A stretch of 64,000 nt of DNA from Streptomyces scopuliridis RB72 (GCF_000718095.1 NZ_JOEI01000005.1:124001-188000); one strand, 5' to 3'. Shown: positions 53,744 through 62,407, counted from the stretch's first letter. The notes: generated from the sequence alone by a model not told the origin. Numbers and translations: made by a program.

Positions 53744-53842
53744 GACGTGTATGTCCGTTCGATGGCCTCTGCTGCCGGTCTTATTCGGTCGGCGGCGGGG
53801 GGCGAGGCGGTCAGGAGTGTCCGGCTTCAGCTAAGCTAAAAG

Positions 53843-53881
53843 CGGAACGTTGTTCCGATTAACATACGGAACAGTGTTCCG
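53843..53881. promoter_or_regulatory. Twin TetR-type operators
   Basis: CGGAACGTTGTTCCG (53843-53857) and CGGAACAGTGTTCCG (53867-53881) are perfect 6-3-6 palindromes, 24 bp apart from start to start. They lie in the divergent region between the hydrolase start (53743) and the TetR start (53913), suitable for repressing both genes. Confidence 0.82.
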
Positions 53882-53912
53882 CTTTGTCAACGGCCGCCGG
53901 AAGGAGAGCGCG

Positions 53913-54512
53913 GTGCCCACTGCAAGCCACTCGGGGGAGGTGCCGGCCCGGAGCAAACGGGCCGACGCGCTGCGCAACCAGCAGACGCTGCTCGACGCCG
54001 CCGCCGCGGTGTTCGTCACCTCCGGCGTCGATGCGCCGATCCGTGAGATCGCGGCCAGAGCGGGCGTCGGGCTGGGAACGATCTACCGCCACTTCCCGAC
54101 TCGGGCGGATCTCGTCGTCGCCGTCTACCGCCACCAGGTCGAAGCATGCGCCGAGGCCGGCCCGATCCTGCTGGCCGGCGCCGACTCCCCGCTCGCCGCT
54201 CTACGTCAGTGGGTCGACCTCTTCGTCGATTTCCTGGTCACGAAGCACGGACTCGCCAACGCGATGCAATCGGACAGCAGCGGCTTCGACGCGCTGCACA
54301 CCTACTTCCTCGACCGACTGGTGCCCGTCTGCGCGCAATTGCTCGACGCCGCGGTCAACACCGGGGAAATCAGGCCCGGTACGCACGCCTACGAACTGAT
54401 GCGCGGCATCGGCAACCTCTGCATCGGACGTGACAGCGACCCCCGCTATGACCCCCGCCGATTGGTCGAACTGCTCCTTCAGGGACTCCAGCGACCGCCG
54501 CGCTCATCCTGA
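53913..54512 (+). CDS. TetR-family repressor
   Basis: The 199-residue protein has an N-terminal TetR HTH (IREIAARAGVGLGTIYRHFP) and a helical ligand domain ending in LVELLLQGLQ. GTG start 53913 follows AAGGAG. A longer in-frame ATG at 53850 would begin inside an operator. It probably autoregulates and represses the divergent hydrolase through the two CGGAAC-N3-GTTCCG sites. Confidence 0.9.
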   Translation: MPTASHSGEVPARSKRADALRNQQTLLDAAAAVFVTSGVDAPIREIAARAGVGLGTIYRHFPTRADLVVAVYRHQVEACAEAGPILLAGADSPLAALRQWVDLFVDFLVTKHGLANAMQSDSSGFDALHTYFLDRLVPVCAQLLDAAVNTGEIRPGTHAYELMRGIGNLCIGRDSDPRYDPRRLVELLLQGLQRPPRSS

Positions 54513-54553
54513 TGTCGGCGGTGAGCCCGAATACGGCGAGAGGCGGCGCCTTG

Positions 54554-54650
54554 TCAGAGGGGTGATGGTTTGAGCCGCTGGGCTGCGAGGACGCGAAGCT
54601 CGTTCCCCTCCGGATCGGCGAGCGTTGGGCGACGCAATGGAGCGTATGGG
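54554..54650 (-). pseudogene. VOC (glyoxalase-like) C-terminal relic
   Basis: A minus-strand frame reads LRRPTLADPEGNELRVLAAQ and ends at TGA (54554-54556). TLADPEGNEL is the typical C-terminal end of glyoxalase-like VOC proteins. Upstream the frame has no further match, so only the tail survives in this 268-nt gap. Confidence 0.6.
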
Positions 54651-54781
54651 CTCTCCGATCCGGGCGCGCCCGAGAGCCAACCATGAGTTCACACAATCTG
54701 ATGAGCCGCCAGCAGGACGATGACGAACGCGATCGACCGGTTCTCACATAGGTTCACCGGGTTCGGTGCCAGAGTGGTGGC

Positions 54782-55165
54782 ATGAAGTACATGGTGCTGA
54801 TGCACGCCGATCCCGCTGCGACCGTAGCGATGTCCGAAGCAGACCGCGCCGAGGTGTTCCGCAGACACGAAGCGCTCCACCGAGACGTGGCGGGCACCGG
54901 CGAGATGCTGAACGGAGCCGGGTTGGCCCACCCGAAGGACACGACGACTATCCGGTGGTCCAGGGAAGGATCGACGACGACGGACGGGCCGCTCACGGAA
55001 GCAACGGAACACACTGAGGCAACGGAACAGCTGACGGCCTACTTCGTGATCGACTGCACAAGCCTGGAACGGGCGCGTGCGATCGCCGAACGCGTCGTTG
55101 ATTTCCATGTCGTAGCGGTCGAGGTGCGGCCCATCCACGACTGGTTCGGAATGGGCGAAACCTGA
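54782..55165 (+). CDS. YciI/DGPF-family protein
   Basis: The 127-residue protein begins MKYMVLMHADPA and has the family layout with TTDGPLTEATE and LTAYFVIDCTSLERARAIAE, and ends in EVRPIHDW. YCII-like proteins are small dimeric ferredoxin-like folds, in streptomycetes often encoded near RNA polymerase sigma factors. None is present here. A 12-bp near-repeat (GAAGCAACGGAA / GAGGCAACGGAA) encodes the doubled EATE. Confidence 0.88.
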   Translation: MKYMVLMHADPAATVAMSEADRAEVFRRHEALHRDVAGTGEMLNGAGLAHPKDTTTIRWSREGSTTTDGPLTEATEHTEATEQLTAYFVIDCTSLERARAIAERVVDFHVVAVEVRPIHDWFGMGET

Positions 55166-55420
55166 TCGGCCCCGCCGCCCTGTTCCGCCGCCGAGTGTGA
55201 CGAGGCCACCGCCGCGCGGGATCCGGGGATTGCCGCCACGCGCAAGGCCCCCGGGGGCCGGGGGCACTCATCTGCCGAGCTCAGAGGGGTGCCGGTTGTC
55301 GTCCATATGGGGGTGCGGGACACTGGAAGGGCCCGGCGATGGGGCTCGCCGTAACCGCACCGAGCGGGTGCTGATGGCCTCTACCTGATGTAGCCGTCCG
55401 GCACTACGGGAGGTAGAGCG

Positions 55421-55903
55421 ATGCCTCGTATCAGCGTCACAGTTGAATCGACCACGGGGTCCGCCATCGGAAGCCGGGGTGCGGTACACAGTGTGCCCGA
55501 GCCGCCCGGGCGTCTCGGTGGCTGGCCTGTGGGCAAGGGGAACGTCCTGGACACGCTCGGTGTGGACGGCCGGCCCGTCGAGGCTCTGGTCCTGATGCAG
55601 GAGCCGGCCCTGCCCGGGGATGAGGTGGCGGCGCGGCCGGTGGCCCTGCTCCATCTGAGCGAAGCGGATCGGGACCGTGACGAACTGGTGTGTGTAGCCG
55701 AAGCCGAGCCCTTCGCCGACCTGGTGGACGTCCCGGATCTCGGCCGCCGACACGCCGGCCCCAGCGCCTGGGCGGGGGTGCTGGCCCGGTTGTCGCACGG
55801 CTCGGCACCTCGGGTGACCGGTTACGGGCAGCGCGCGGAGGCAGACCAACTGGTTGAGCAGGCGCGACACAGCTATCTGCAGCTCACCGGATGTCTGGAA
55901 TGA
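55421..55903 (+). CDS. Degenerate inorganic-pyrophosphatase-like protein
   Basis: The 160-residue protein aligns with the core of family I soluble pyrophosphatases: GVDGRPVEALVLMQEPALPG then DEVAARPVALLHLSEADRDR and DELVCVAEAEP, followed by a helix. The canonical DGDPLDAL metal-binding motif is DGRPVEAL here, so two of three aspartates are changed, and the N-terminal strands are divergent. It may have lost hydrolysis or bind another phosphate compound. First gene of a coupled run ending in a SixA phosphatase. Confidence 0.65.
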   Translation: MPRISVTVESTTGSAIGSRGAVHSVPEPPGRLGGWPVGKGNVLDTLGVDGRPVEALVLMQEPALPGDEVAARPVALLHLSEADRDRDELVCVAEAEPFADLVDVPDLGRRHAGPSAWAGVLARLSHGSAPRVTGYGQRAEADQLVEQARHSYLQLTGCLE

Positions 55904-56112
55904 GCCGTGCGGTGGGCGGTGAGAGGAGGAACAGAGGTTTGGTCAGGATGCTGGAAGGCCCCGCGCCGGGGCGGGACACTGCCGAGACGGCCGAAGAGCC
56001 GGCCGACGGAGCGGAGTTCGAGACCTTCGCCCACCTGGACCGGCTCCTCGGCCTGGACTTGATCCGCGGGATCGGCCGTGCGTACGTGCCGAGCGGCGCG
56101 CGAGGCGGATGA
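55900..56112 (+). CDS. Small hypothetical protein, translationally coupled
   Basis: The 70-residue protein starts at ATG 55900, overlapping the preceding stop (ATGA), and ends overlapping the next start (ATGA). It is moderately acidic with a helical C-terminal part (FETFAHLDRLLGLDLIRGIG). Overlaps on both sides argue that it is real. No family recognised. Confidence 0.55.
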   Translation: MSRAVGGERRNRGLVRMLEGPAPGRDTAETAEEPADGAEFETFAHLDRLLGLDLIRGIGRAYVPSGARGG

Positions 56113-56645
56113 GCGCCATGCCGAATCCCGCTCATGCCCGGCTGATCGTCCTGCGTCACGCCAAGTCCGCCTGGCCGGACGTGCCCGATCATGACCGGCC
56201 GCTCGCGGCCCGGGGCCGCCGGGACGCCCCGGCGGCCGGCCGGTGGCTGCGCGCGGCGGGGTGCGTGCCCGACCTTGTCATCTGCTCCACCGCCCGCCGT
56301 ACGCGGGAGACATGGGCGCTGGTCGCGCCGGAACTCGACGCCTGGCCAATGGTCTTCTACGACCCGCGTGTGTACGAGGCGAGCGCGGCCGGGCTGCTCG
56401 GCGTGCTGCATGACGTCCCCGAGGGGCAGCGGACCGTGCTGCTGATCGGCCACCAGCCCGGAGTGCAGGACGCCGTACTGTCGCTGGCCGGGCACGGGGA
56501 CGACGAGGCGATGGCACAGGCGCGGGGGAAGTTTCCGACCTCCGCCATCGCGGTCCTGGCACTGCCGGGCAGATGGGCCGAACTCGCGCCGGGCACCGCG
56601 ACCCTCACCGATTTCGCCGTTCCCCGCGGTCTCGCCGGGCGTTGA
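56109..56645 (+). CDS. sixA: SixA-like phosphohistidine phosphatase
   Basis: The 178-residue protein has the histidine-phosphatase signature LIVLRHAKSAWPD (RHG-type His), the second Arg in CSTARRTRETW and the late His in LLIGHQPGVQD. SixA removes phosphate from phosphohistidine residues of signalling or PTS proteins. It is coupled to the two upstream genes by 4-nt overlaps, which suggests a shared phosphate-related job. Confidence 0.9.
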   Translation: MSAMPNPAHARLIVLRHAKSAWPDVPDHDRPLAARGRRDAPAAGRWLRAAGCVPDLVICSTARRTRETWALVAPELDAWPMVFYDPRVYEASAAGLLGVLHDVPEGQRTVLLIGHQPGVQDAVLSLAGHGDDEAMAQARGKFPTSAIAVLALPGRWAELAPGTATLTDFAVPRGLAGR

Positions 56646-56769
56646 GCACTCCGCTGTCCAGGAGGCCGAAGAGCACACCGCCGGCTACGTCCTTCAGTTC
56701 GTATGGGCCCGCGCCGGTCCGGGCGGTCCAGGTCGGCTGGAGTCCTGGCGCAAGACCAGGCAGACGAAG

Positions 56770-56899
56770 CCGCCGCAGCAGATCCGGACCGCCGCTGACG
56801 CCGCAGGGTGAGATCGGCTGGGACATCTCGGTGAACTCCACCATCGTGCGAGCTCGCACCGTCGAGCGATCGGCCGGACAAGTCCCAGGTCGTGCGTAG
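56770..56899 (+). mobile_element. IS5-type transposase relic
   Basis: A short frame reads GEIGWDISVNSTIVRA, matching the start of the IS5/IS112-type DDE catalytic region (xWxVSVDSTIVRAHQ), and then loses the family pattern. Upstream frames carry only scattered hints of the same gene. No terminal repeats were found. This is the only IS trace noticed in the window and it fills a 330-nt gap. Confidence 0.5.
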
Positions 56900-56975
56900 G
56901 CACGAGGTGAACGCGGGAACGGCCGAGCCCACCGCGACGACGCCCGGGTGGGCGTGCCCTCCGGGGTCAGGGGCC

Positions 56976-57353
56976 TCACGGTCTGCTGGAGTTCTGGGCA
57001 TTCCACTGCTCTCGGGTGATCGCATACTCGACTGCGCGCAGATCGGTGCCCGGAGGCCAGTCACCGGGGTCCGCATGGAATGTACGGACGCACTGCAACC
57101 GGCCGGCGGCCATCGTCGCCCGGGAGGCGTTGTTGGCCGCCGCTGTCATGGCGAAGATCCGGGTCAGCCCGAGGTCTTCGAACCCGTACCGGACCAGCTC
57201 ACGAGATCCCTCGCTCGCGAGTCCTTGACGCCAGTAGCGCCGCAGAAGCCAATAGCCGAGTTCGGCCTGCCCTTCGACCGGTTCCTGGTCGTCAGGTTCC
57301 GGTGCTCGCAGGATCCAGTAGCCGGCGAGGAAGCTGGTCACCTCGGCGATCAC
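56976..57353 (-). CDS. GNAT acetyltransferase, N-terminally truncated
   Basis: The 125-residue frame covers the RimJ/RimL-type core and end (AELGYWLLRRYWRQGLASEG, RIFAMTAAANNASRATMAAG, DLRAVEYAITREQW). The first 45-55 residues of the fold are missing upstream of the GTG at 57353, so it is probably inactive or recently truncated. It lies beside an IS5 relic. Confidence 0.6.
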   Translation of the reverse strand: MIAEVTSFLAGYWILRAPEPDDQEPVEGQAELGYWLLRRYWRQGLASEGSRELVRYGFEDLGLTRIFAMTAAANNASRATMAAGRLQCVRTFHADPGDWPPGTDLRAVEYAITREQWNAQNSSRP

Positions 57354-57463
57354 CTCCGGGGACGGCTTGAGGCAGAAAGGGAGCGCGACCGTGCCCGAAC
57401 GACCGAAACCCCGAACTAATAACCGGCCTAGGCGCCCCAGCGTCTCTATGCCAACCTCAGCCC

Positions 57464-57928
57464 ATGAAGAAGATCACCGCGCTGGCCGCCACCGGCCTAT
57501 TCACCGCGACGCTGCTGTCCGGGTCCGTTCACACCGCTCAGGCCGCACCTGGGCCGGACTGGAACAAGACCGCCCACTGCAAGGCCACCGACCCCGAGGG
57601 ACGCCACATCGTCACCAGGGTTGGAAACGCCCATCTCGGGTGGAACCATTTCACTCACCGGCACAACATCCGTGTCTGCAAAATCATTGACGCCGCCGTT
57701 AAGGGCAAGGTCGACCGCAACGACCATCACGGGCGCCTGGAATACGATGGCGTCGCCGTCAAGACCGGCAACAGGCCCCAGACAGTGCACTTCGTCGTCA
57801 TCGTGCAGTACTCCCGTTACACCAAGGACAAGAAGTATGACGCCGGCAGAGGGCAGAAGATCGGCGTAGTCAACGCGTTCTGCCGCAACCAGCCGCACAA
57901 CAAGTGCCCTGCTTGGATGAATAAGTGA
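57464..57928 (+). CDS. Small secreted basic protein, unknown
   Basis: The 154-residue protein has a signal peptide (ALAATGLFTATLLSGSVHTA, then QA). The mature part is basic and His/Asn-rich with four Cys (AHCKATD, RVCKIID, AFCRNQPHNKC), allowing two disulfides. The C-terminal strand-rich part (VHFVVIVQYSRYTKDKKYDA) suggests a small globular fold. Its stop overlaps the GTG start of an acidic cytosolic protein, a layout common for secreted toxin/immunity pairs. No family recognised, so that reading is inference. Confidence 0.7.
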   Translation: MKKITALAATGLFTATLLSGSVHTAQAAPGPDWNKTAHCKATDPEGRHIVTRVGNAHLGWNHFTHRHNIRVCKIIDAAVKGKVDRNDHHGRLEYDGVAVKTGNRPQTVHFVVIVQYSRYTKDKKYDAGRGQKIGVVNAFCRNQPHNKCPAWMNK

Positions 57929-58536
57929 CACACCCCGAAGACCGCCAGCAGCAGGCCGCCATCAGCCGCCTGCTGCTGTACTACCTCAACGCCCCCATTG
58001 CCGAAGGCTGCCGCCTGCGTGGCGTCCTGCCCGCCTCCGACGCCGTACGGATCGCCATCCGCGCCGGGGACGGCGAGAGCAGCGAGACGTTCCTCTACGA
58101 GATCCCCCATGACACCGTGGCCCCCGCCCACATCCCCGGCATCCTGCGCACCGTACTGTCCGGGACCCAGCTCTACAGCAGTGACGACATCAGCGAGGTC
58201 CTCGGGATGACTCTCATCCGCCTTCACCCGGAGGAGATCACCCCCGCCCCCGAGCCCGAGGAGGACCAGGCCCTCAGCGTCCTGCGTGCTCTGTCCGACC
58301 CCGGCGACGACGAGAACCCCTTCCTGATCGGCTTTCTGATGAAAGACGACAGCCTGATGCGCCTGTACGTACAGCATCCGGACTGCTCCGGCCTCATCGG
58401 CGTCGACATCCACCTCACCGACACACTCACCGCGCTGACCGCCTCGCTCCCTTCCCTCATCGAGGAAACAGAGCGCCACCAGCCCGCACCGGACGATCCC
58501 CACTGCGATCTCATCGTGGACCTGACTGACTGTTAG
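57925..58536 (+). CDS. Acidic cytosolic hypothetical protein
   Basis: The 203-residue protein starts at GTG 57925, overlapping the preceding stop by 4 nt. It is strongly acidic (PEEITPAPEPEEDQAL, DPGDDENPF) with regular hydrophobic helices and strands and no signal or membrane segment. Coupling to a secreted basic protein suggests an inhibitor or partner. No family recognised. Confidence 0.7.
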   Translation: MTHPEDRQQQAAISRLLLYYLNAPIAEGCRLRGVLPASDAVRIAIRAGDGESSETFLYEIPHDTVAPAHIPGILRTVLSGTQLYSSDDISEVLGMTLIRLHPEEITPAPEPEEDQALSVLRALSDPGDDENPFLIGFLMKDDSLMRLYVQHPDCSGLIGVDIHLTDTLTALTASLPSLIEETERHQPAPDDPHCDLIVDLTDC

Positions 58537-58599
58537 GGCACGGGCCTGGTTAAACCCTGAGCCCGGACCTCATGACCTGGACCCGCCGTCGCACCATCT

Positions 58600-58775
58600 G
58601 GGGCACCACCCGCCCGGGCCGCCGACTACGGTCAGGTCCTCGCCGCGCATCAGCGCGCCGACGGCGCCGCGGTGCGAGTGGCCGCAGACGACGATGTCCG
58701 TGACCCCGAGCACCTCGACCGCGTACTCGATAGTGGCTGCCTCGCGAACCGGGTCGCCGTATTTCGCACCTAGCG
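58600..58775 (-). pseudogene. Beta-carbonic anhydrase relic
   Basis: A minus-strand frame reads GAKYGDPVREAATIEYAVEV then LGVTDIVVCGHSHRGAVGAL, the second zinc motif of beta-carbonic anhydrases. The CGHSxCGA Cys is Arg here. The first zinc motif (CxDxR) and the rest are absent. The remaining 58537-59024 spacer shows a further minus-strand coding-like patch (GVDGVVVNSGTNVLEEDAS) that I cannot assign. Confidence 0.65.
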
Positions 58776-59024
58776 TCTCCTCTCCCTACTTCGCCTGCAT
58801 CACCAGTCTGGCTGTGCTCATCGATCCGCCCGGCGACTTCCCGGGTTGTTACGCGGCCGCGTGCTCAGCTGATCTGCTTCCGGCCGAGGCAGGGTGATGG
58901 ATGCGTCCTCTTCGAGCACGTTGGTGCCGCTGTTGACGACCACGCCGTCGACCCCGGGCAGCGCGAGCGCGGCATCTGCAAAACGCTCCGACGGCGGCGT
59001 GTCACGCGGGCGTCCGTCGTTCGC

Positions 59025-59990
59025 TCACCGCTCTTGCCCCGGCGTACGGCGCCTGGAGGTGGACGACGAAGCCTCGTCCGGCGGGGGCGTCGACTGTCCG
59101 CGCTGCGGCTCGGCTTCGTCCTCGGACGGCTCGTACGTGGTCATATCGAGGAGGACGAGCGCGTCATGGGAGGGGGTACCGGGCTCGGCGTAATAGCTGA
59201 CCAGGCGGTGACCAGGGGTGCCTTCCAGTTGCATGCCCTGGTAGTTGAGGGTGAAGGTGCCGACGTCGGGGTGATGGTAGGTCTTGCGACCGTACGCGTG
59301 CGCCTTGACGTCGTAGCGCTCCCAGAGGCGCGCGAAGTCCGGGCTCTTGAGGAGGAGTTCGCCGACGAGGTGAGTGAGGTCGGGGGCGTCAGGGTCGGTG
59401 CCGGCCAGGGCCCGCAGTCGGGCGATGCAGCCGAGCAGTGTGTGCTCCCAGTCGTCGAAGAGCTCGCGGGCGGCGGGGTGGAGAAAGGCGTAGCGCGCGA
59501 TGTTCCGCCGCTTTACCGGCCAGTCCTCGATGCCGGTGAACAGTCGCAGCCCGGCGGGGTTCCAGGCGAGCAGGTCGTTGGTGCGGCTGGCTATGTAGGC
59601 GGGGCCCGGTCGCAGGCTGTCCAGTATCAGACTGACGCCGGGCCGCAAGGTTCCGCCGGCCGCGATGGGCGGTTCGGGCGCCGTCCGGGCGGCGTGGACG
59701 GCGAGGCTGCGCAGGTGCTCATGCTCGTGGGTCTCCAGCCGCAGGGCCCGGGCGAGGGCGTCGACGACGGACGGGCTGGGGTTGGTCTCTTTGCCGCGTT
59801 CCAGGCGTGCGTAGTAGTCGATGCTGATACCGGCCAGGGTGGCCAGTTCCTCACGGCGCAGCCCGGGCGTACGTCGCAGCCCGCCGCCCGCCGCAAGGCC
59901 GACGTCCTTGGGAGTCACCTGGGCCCGGCGGGCCCGCAGGTAGCGCCCCAGCTCGGTGCTGCCGCCGACGGGCTGCTGCTCACGTCTCAT
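59025..59990 (-). CDS. MmyB-like XRE regulator
   Basis: The 321-residue protein has an N-terminal XRE HTH (LRRTPGLRREELATLAGISI, DYYARLERGKETNPS) and a MmyB-type PAS-like ligand domain (NDLLAWNPAGLRLF, KTYHHPDVGTFTLNYQGMQL). It is a clear paralog of the regulator at 61511. The two flank the alcohol dehydrogenase gene, and such regulators usually control an adjacent oxidoreductase. Start 59990 (MRREQQPVG) is chosen by comparison with the paralog (MAREQRNVG). Confidence 0.88.
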   Translation of the reverse strand: MRREQQPVGGSTELGRYLRARRAQVTPKDVGLAAGGGLRRTPGLRREELATLAGISIDYYARLERGKETNPSPSVVDALARALRLETHEHEHLRSLAVHAARTAPEPPIAAGGTLRPGVSLILDSLRPGPAYIASRTNDLLAWNPAGLRLFTGIEDWPVKRRNIARYAFLHPAARELFDDWEHTLLGCIARLRALAGTDPDAPDLTHLVGELLLKSPDFARLWERYDVKAHAYGRKTYHHPDVGTFTLNYQGMQLEGTPGHRLVSYYAEPGTPSHDALVLLDMTTYEPSEDEAEPQRGQSTPPPDEASSSTSRRRTPGQER

Positions 59991-60027
59991 ACTGTCCAGT
60001 ATGCCGGGCATGTGACCTGCGAGGCAG

Positions 60028-60087
60028 GTGCGTGGGGTGCCCTGTCACAGCACGGAACACCGCTCCCCGGTACGACGCGGCCTACCA
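60028..60087. repeat. 60-bp dispersed repeat, copy A
   Basis: This 60-bp block recurs at 63544-63603 (about 80% identity by eye) and 63800-63859 (weaker). It lies in the 414-nt divergent region between the regulator start (59990) and the dehydrogenase start (60405). Plus-strand translation gives a shared peptide VRGxPCHSTEHxS...GLP in all copies. No other feature was seen in this region apart from promoters that must be there. Confidence 0.7.
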
Positions 60088-60404
60088 CGCGGCGTACGGA
60101 GCGGGGAGGCTTCAAGGCATGTTGCGGATGGTCCTCACGTCAAGGAATCCGCAAGGGGCGAGGAGTCTGAGCTCACCTCCGTAAAGCGCCGCGGACGATC
60201 GCAAGGCGCAGGAGCCTGCGAGTGGGCGAGCACGGGCGGGCGGGCAGCGCCGATGGCTGTGGGCGAGCGTCCGAAGAAACGAAGGAGCGGTCACCGTGAA
60301 GCACATCAACTGGCCCAGGGTGAGTACGTCATCCCGATCCCCCGGACCAAGACTCCGCCTCTCCATCAATCTCGTTTCATTTCAAGGAAGATCGGAAGAG
60401 TCTC

Positions 60405-61439
60405 ATGCGAGCAACAGTGATGTACGGCGCCGGTGACGTCCGCGTGGAGAACGTCCCTGACCCTCGGATCCAGAACCCCACCGACGCGATCGTCCGGGTG
60501 GTGCTCGCCTGTGTCTGCGGCAGCGACCTGTGGCCGTACGCCTCCATGCCGGCCTCGGACCAGGGCAGGCGCATGGGGCACGAGTTCCTCGGCATCGTCG
60601 AGGAAACCGGCTCCGAAGTTTCCGGTGTGAAGGCCGGTGACCTGGTGGTCGCCCCCTTCCTCTGGGCGGACAACACCTGCGTCTTCTGCGAGGAAGGTCT
60701 GCATACGGCCTGCCCGCACGGCGGCCAGTGGGGCCCGAACGGGGTGGACGGCGGTCAGGGCGAGGCCGTACGGGTGCCGCAGGCCCAGGGCACGCTGGTC
60801 AAGCTACCGGTGGCCGAGGACTCCGCACTCCTGCCGTCGCTGCTCAGCCTTTCCGACGTACTCTGCACCGGGCACCACAGCGCGGTGAAGGCAGGGGTCA
60901 GCCCGCGCACGACCGTGACGGTGATCGGTGACGGCGCGGTCGGACTGTCCGCGGTACTGGCTGCCAAGCGGCTCGGAGCCGAGCGGATCATCCTGATGGG
61001 ACGCCACAAGGACCGTACCGACCTGGGCCGCGACTTCGGCGCCACCGACATCGTTCCCGAGCGCGGCGAGGAAGGCATCGCCCGCGTGCGGGAGCTGACC
61101 GGAGGCCTGGGTACCCATGCCGTACTGGAGTGCGTCGGCGCGCTGTCGGCGTTCGAGATGGGCTTGGGCGTGGTCCGCCCCGGCGGTGCGATCAGCCGGG
61201 TCGGCGTGCCGCAGTACGGCGAGATCCCCTTCGGCTTCACGGACTTCGCGAAGAACGTCACCCTCACGGGCGGTGTGGCCCCGGCCCGCGCCTACATGGA
61301 GGAACTGCTGCCCGACATCCTTGAGGGGAAGATCGAACCCGGCCGGGTCTTCGACCGGACCGTCGACCTGAACGACACCCCGGACGCCTACCGCGCGATG
61401 GCCGACCGTGATGCGCTGAAGGTCCTCATCGAGCCCTGA
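60405..61439 (+). CDS. Zinc-dependent alcohol dehydrogenase
   Basis: The 344-residue MDR protein has catalytic zinc ligands in VLACVCGSDLWPY and GHEFLGIVEE. The structural-zinc loop is reduced (NTCVFCEEGLHTACPHGG), and the NAD motif is VTVIGDGAVGLSAVLAAK. It oxidises or reduces an alcohol/aldehyde. GGAAGAG precedes the start. It is flanked on both sides by paralogous MmyB-like repressor genes on the other strand. Confidence 0.92.
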   Translation: MRATVMYGAGDVRVENVPDPRIQNPTDAIVRVVLACVCGSDLWPYASMPASDQGRRMGHEFLGIVEETGSEVSGVKAGDLVVAPFLWADNTCVFCEEGLHTACPHGGQWGPNGVDGGQGEAVRVPQAQGTLVKLPVAEDSALLPSLLSLSDVLCTGHHSAVKAGVSPRTTVTVIGDGAVGLSAVLAAKRLGAERIILMGRHKDRTDLGRDFGATDIVPERGEEGIARVRELTGGLGTHAVLECVGALSAFEMGLGVVRPGGAISRVGVPQYGEIPFGFTDFAKNVTLTGGVAPARAYMEELLPDILEGKIEPGRVFDRTVDLNDTPDAYRAMADRDALKVLIEP

Positions 61440-61510
61440 CCCCACCCGTACCTCCAACAGCGGCGGCCGGCATCCCCACGTCCGCCTTCGGAGGGGACTG
61501 TCGTCCGTCG

Positions 61511-62407
61511 TCAGCTGCGCTTCTTCCCGGTGGCTTTCGAAGCGGGCTCGGTGACCGTTGCGTCGAGGAGGACGATCTTGTCGTGCTCGGGGGTGCCGGG
61601 TTCGGCGTAGAACACAACGAGGCGGTGGCCGGGGGTGCCTTCCAGTTGCATGGACTGGTACCCGAGGGTGAGGTCACCGACCTGCGGATGGTGGAAGGAC
61701 TTGTCACCGCCGGGGTGCGGCTGCACGTCGTAGTGCTTCCATCGACGTGCGAACTCCGGGCTTTCGAGCAGGAGTCCGTCGATGAGCTCGGCAAGGCCGG
61801 CGGTGTCGGGTTCGGTACCGGCCAGTACGCGCATACGGCCGACACAGGTGCGGACCTGCTCGTCCCAGTCCGCGAACAGCTTCGGCGCATGCGGGTCGAG
61901 GAAGAGATAACGCAAGGCATTGCGTTCCTCGGGCGGGCGCTCCTCCATCCCCGCGAACAGCCGGAGCCCGCCAGGGTTGGTGGCGAGAATGTCCATCGTG
62001 GGGCTTATCACGTATGCGGGGTTGGGGCGCAGCCTCTCCAGCATCAGCTCGATGTCGGGCCGTACCGTCCGGTCGGCCGAGGCCGACGGTTCGGGCTCCG
62101 CCCTCCTACCGGCACGCACGGCAAGTTCGCGCAGGTGGTCATGGTCGTGCGCGTCCAGCCGGAGGGCCCGGGCGAGGGCGTCGACAACGGATGGACTGGG
62201 GTTGGCCTCCTGGCCGCGTTCCAGGCGCGCGTAATAGTCGATGCTGATACCGGCCAGGGTGGCCAGCTCCTCACGGCGCAGCCCAGGAGTTCGGCGCAGC
62301 CCGGCGCCCGGCACAAGACCGACATCCTCGGGAGCCACCTGGGCCCGGCGGGTTCGCAGGAAGATCCCCAGCCCGCTGCCGCCGACGTTGCGCTGCTCGC
62401 GTGCCAT
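61511..62407 (-). CDS. MmyB-like XRE regulator (paralog)
   Basis: The 298-residue protein has the same domains as the regulator at 59025, with long shared stretches (TPGLRREELATLAGISIDYY, NPSPSVVDALARALRL, YQSMQLEGTPGHRLV). It probably arose by duplication around the dehydrogenase gene. It is convergent with the dehydrogenase (71 nt between stops), so its own target may be elsewhere or reached through the shared operator. Confidence 0.88.
   Translation of the reverse strand: MAREQRNVGGSGLGIFLRTRRAQVAPEDVGLVPGAGLRRTPGLRREELATLAGISIDYYARLERGQEANPSPSVVDALARALRLDAHDHDHLRELAVRAGRRAEPEPSASADRTVRPDIELMLERLRPNPAYVISPTMDILATNPGGLRLFAGMEERPPEERNALRYLFLDPHAPKLFADWDEQVRTCVGRMRVLAGTEPDTAGLAELIDGLLLESPEFARRWKHYDVQPHPGGDKSFHHPQVGDLTLGYQSMQLEGTPGHRLVVFYAEPGTPEHDKIVLLDATVTEPASKATGKKRS

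Noticed and set aside
56605..57006. Minus-strand open frame with a GPYELKDVAGGVLF segment
   Set aside because: No start with ribosome site and no family match beyond one short stretch; it overlaps the IS relic and was not called as a gene.
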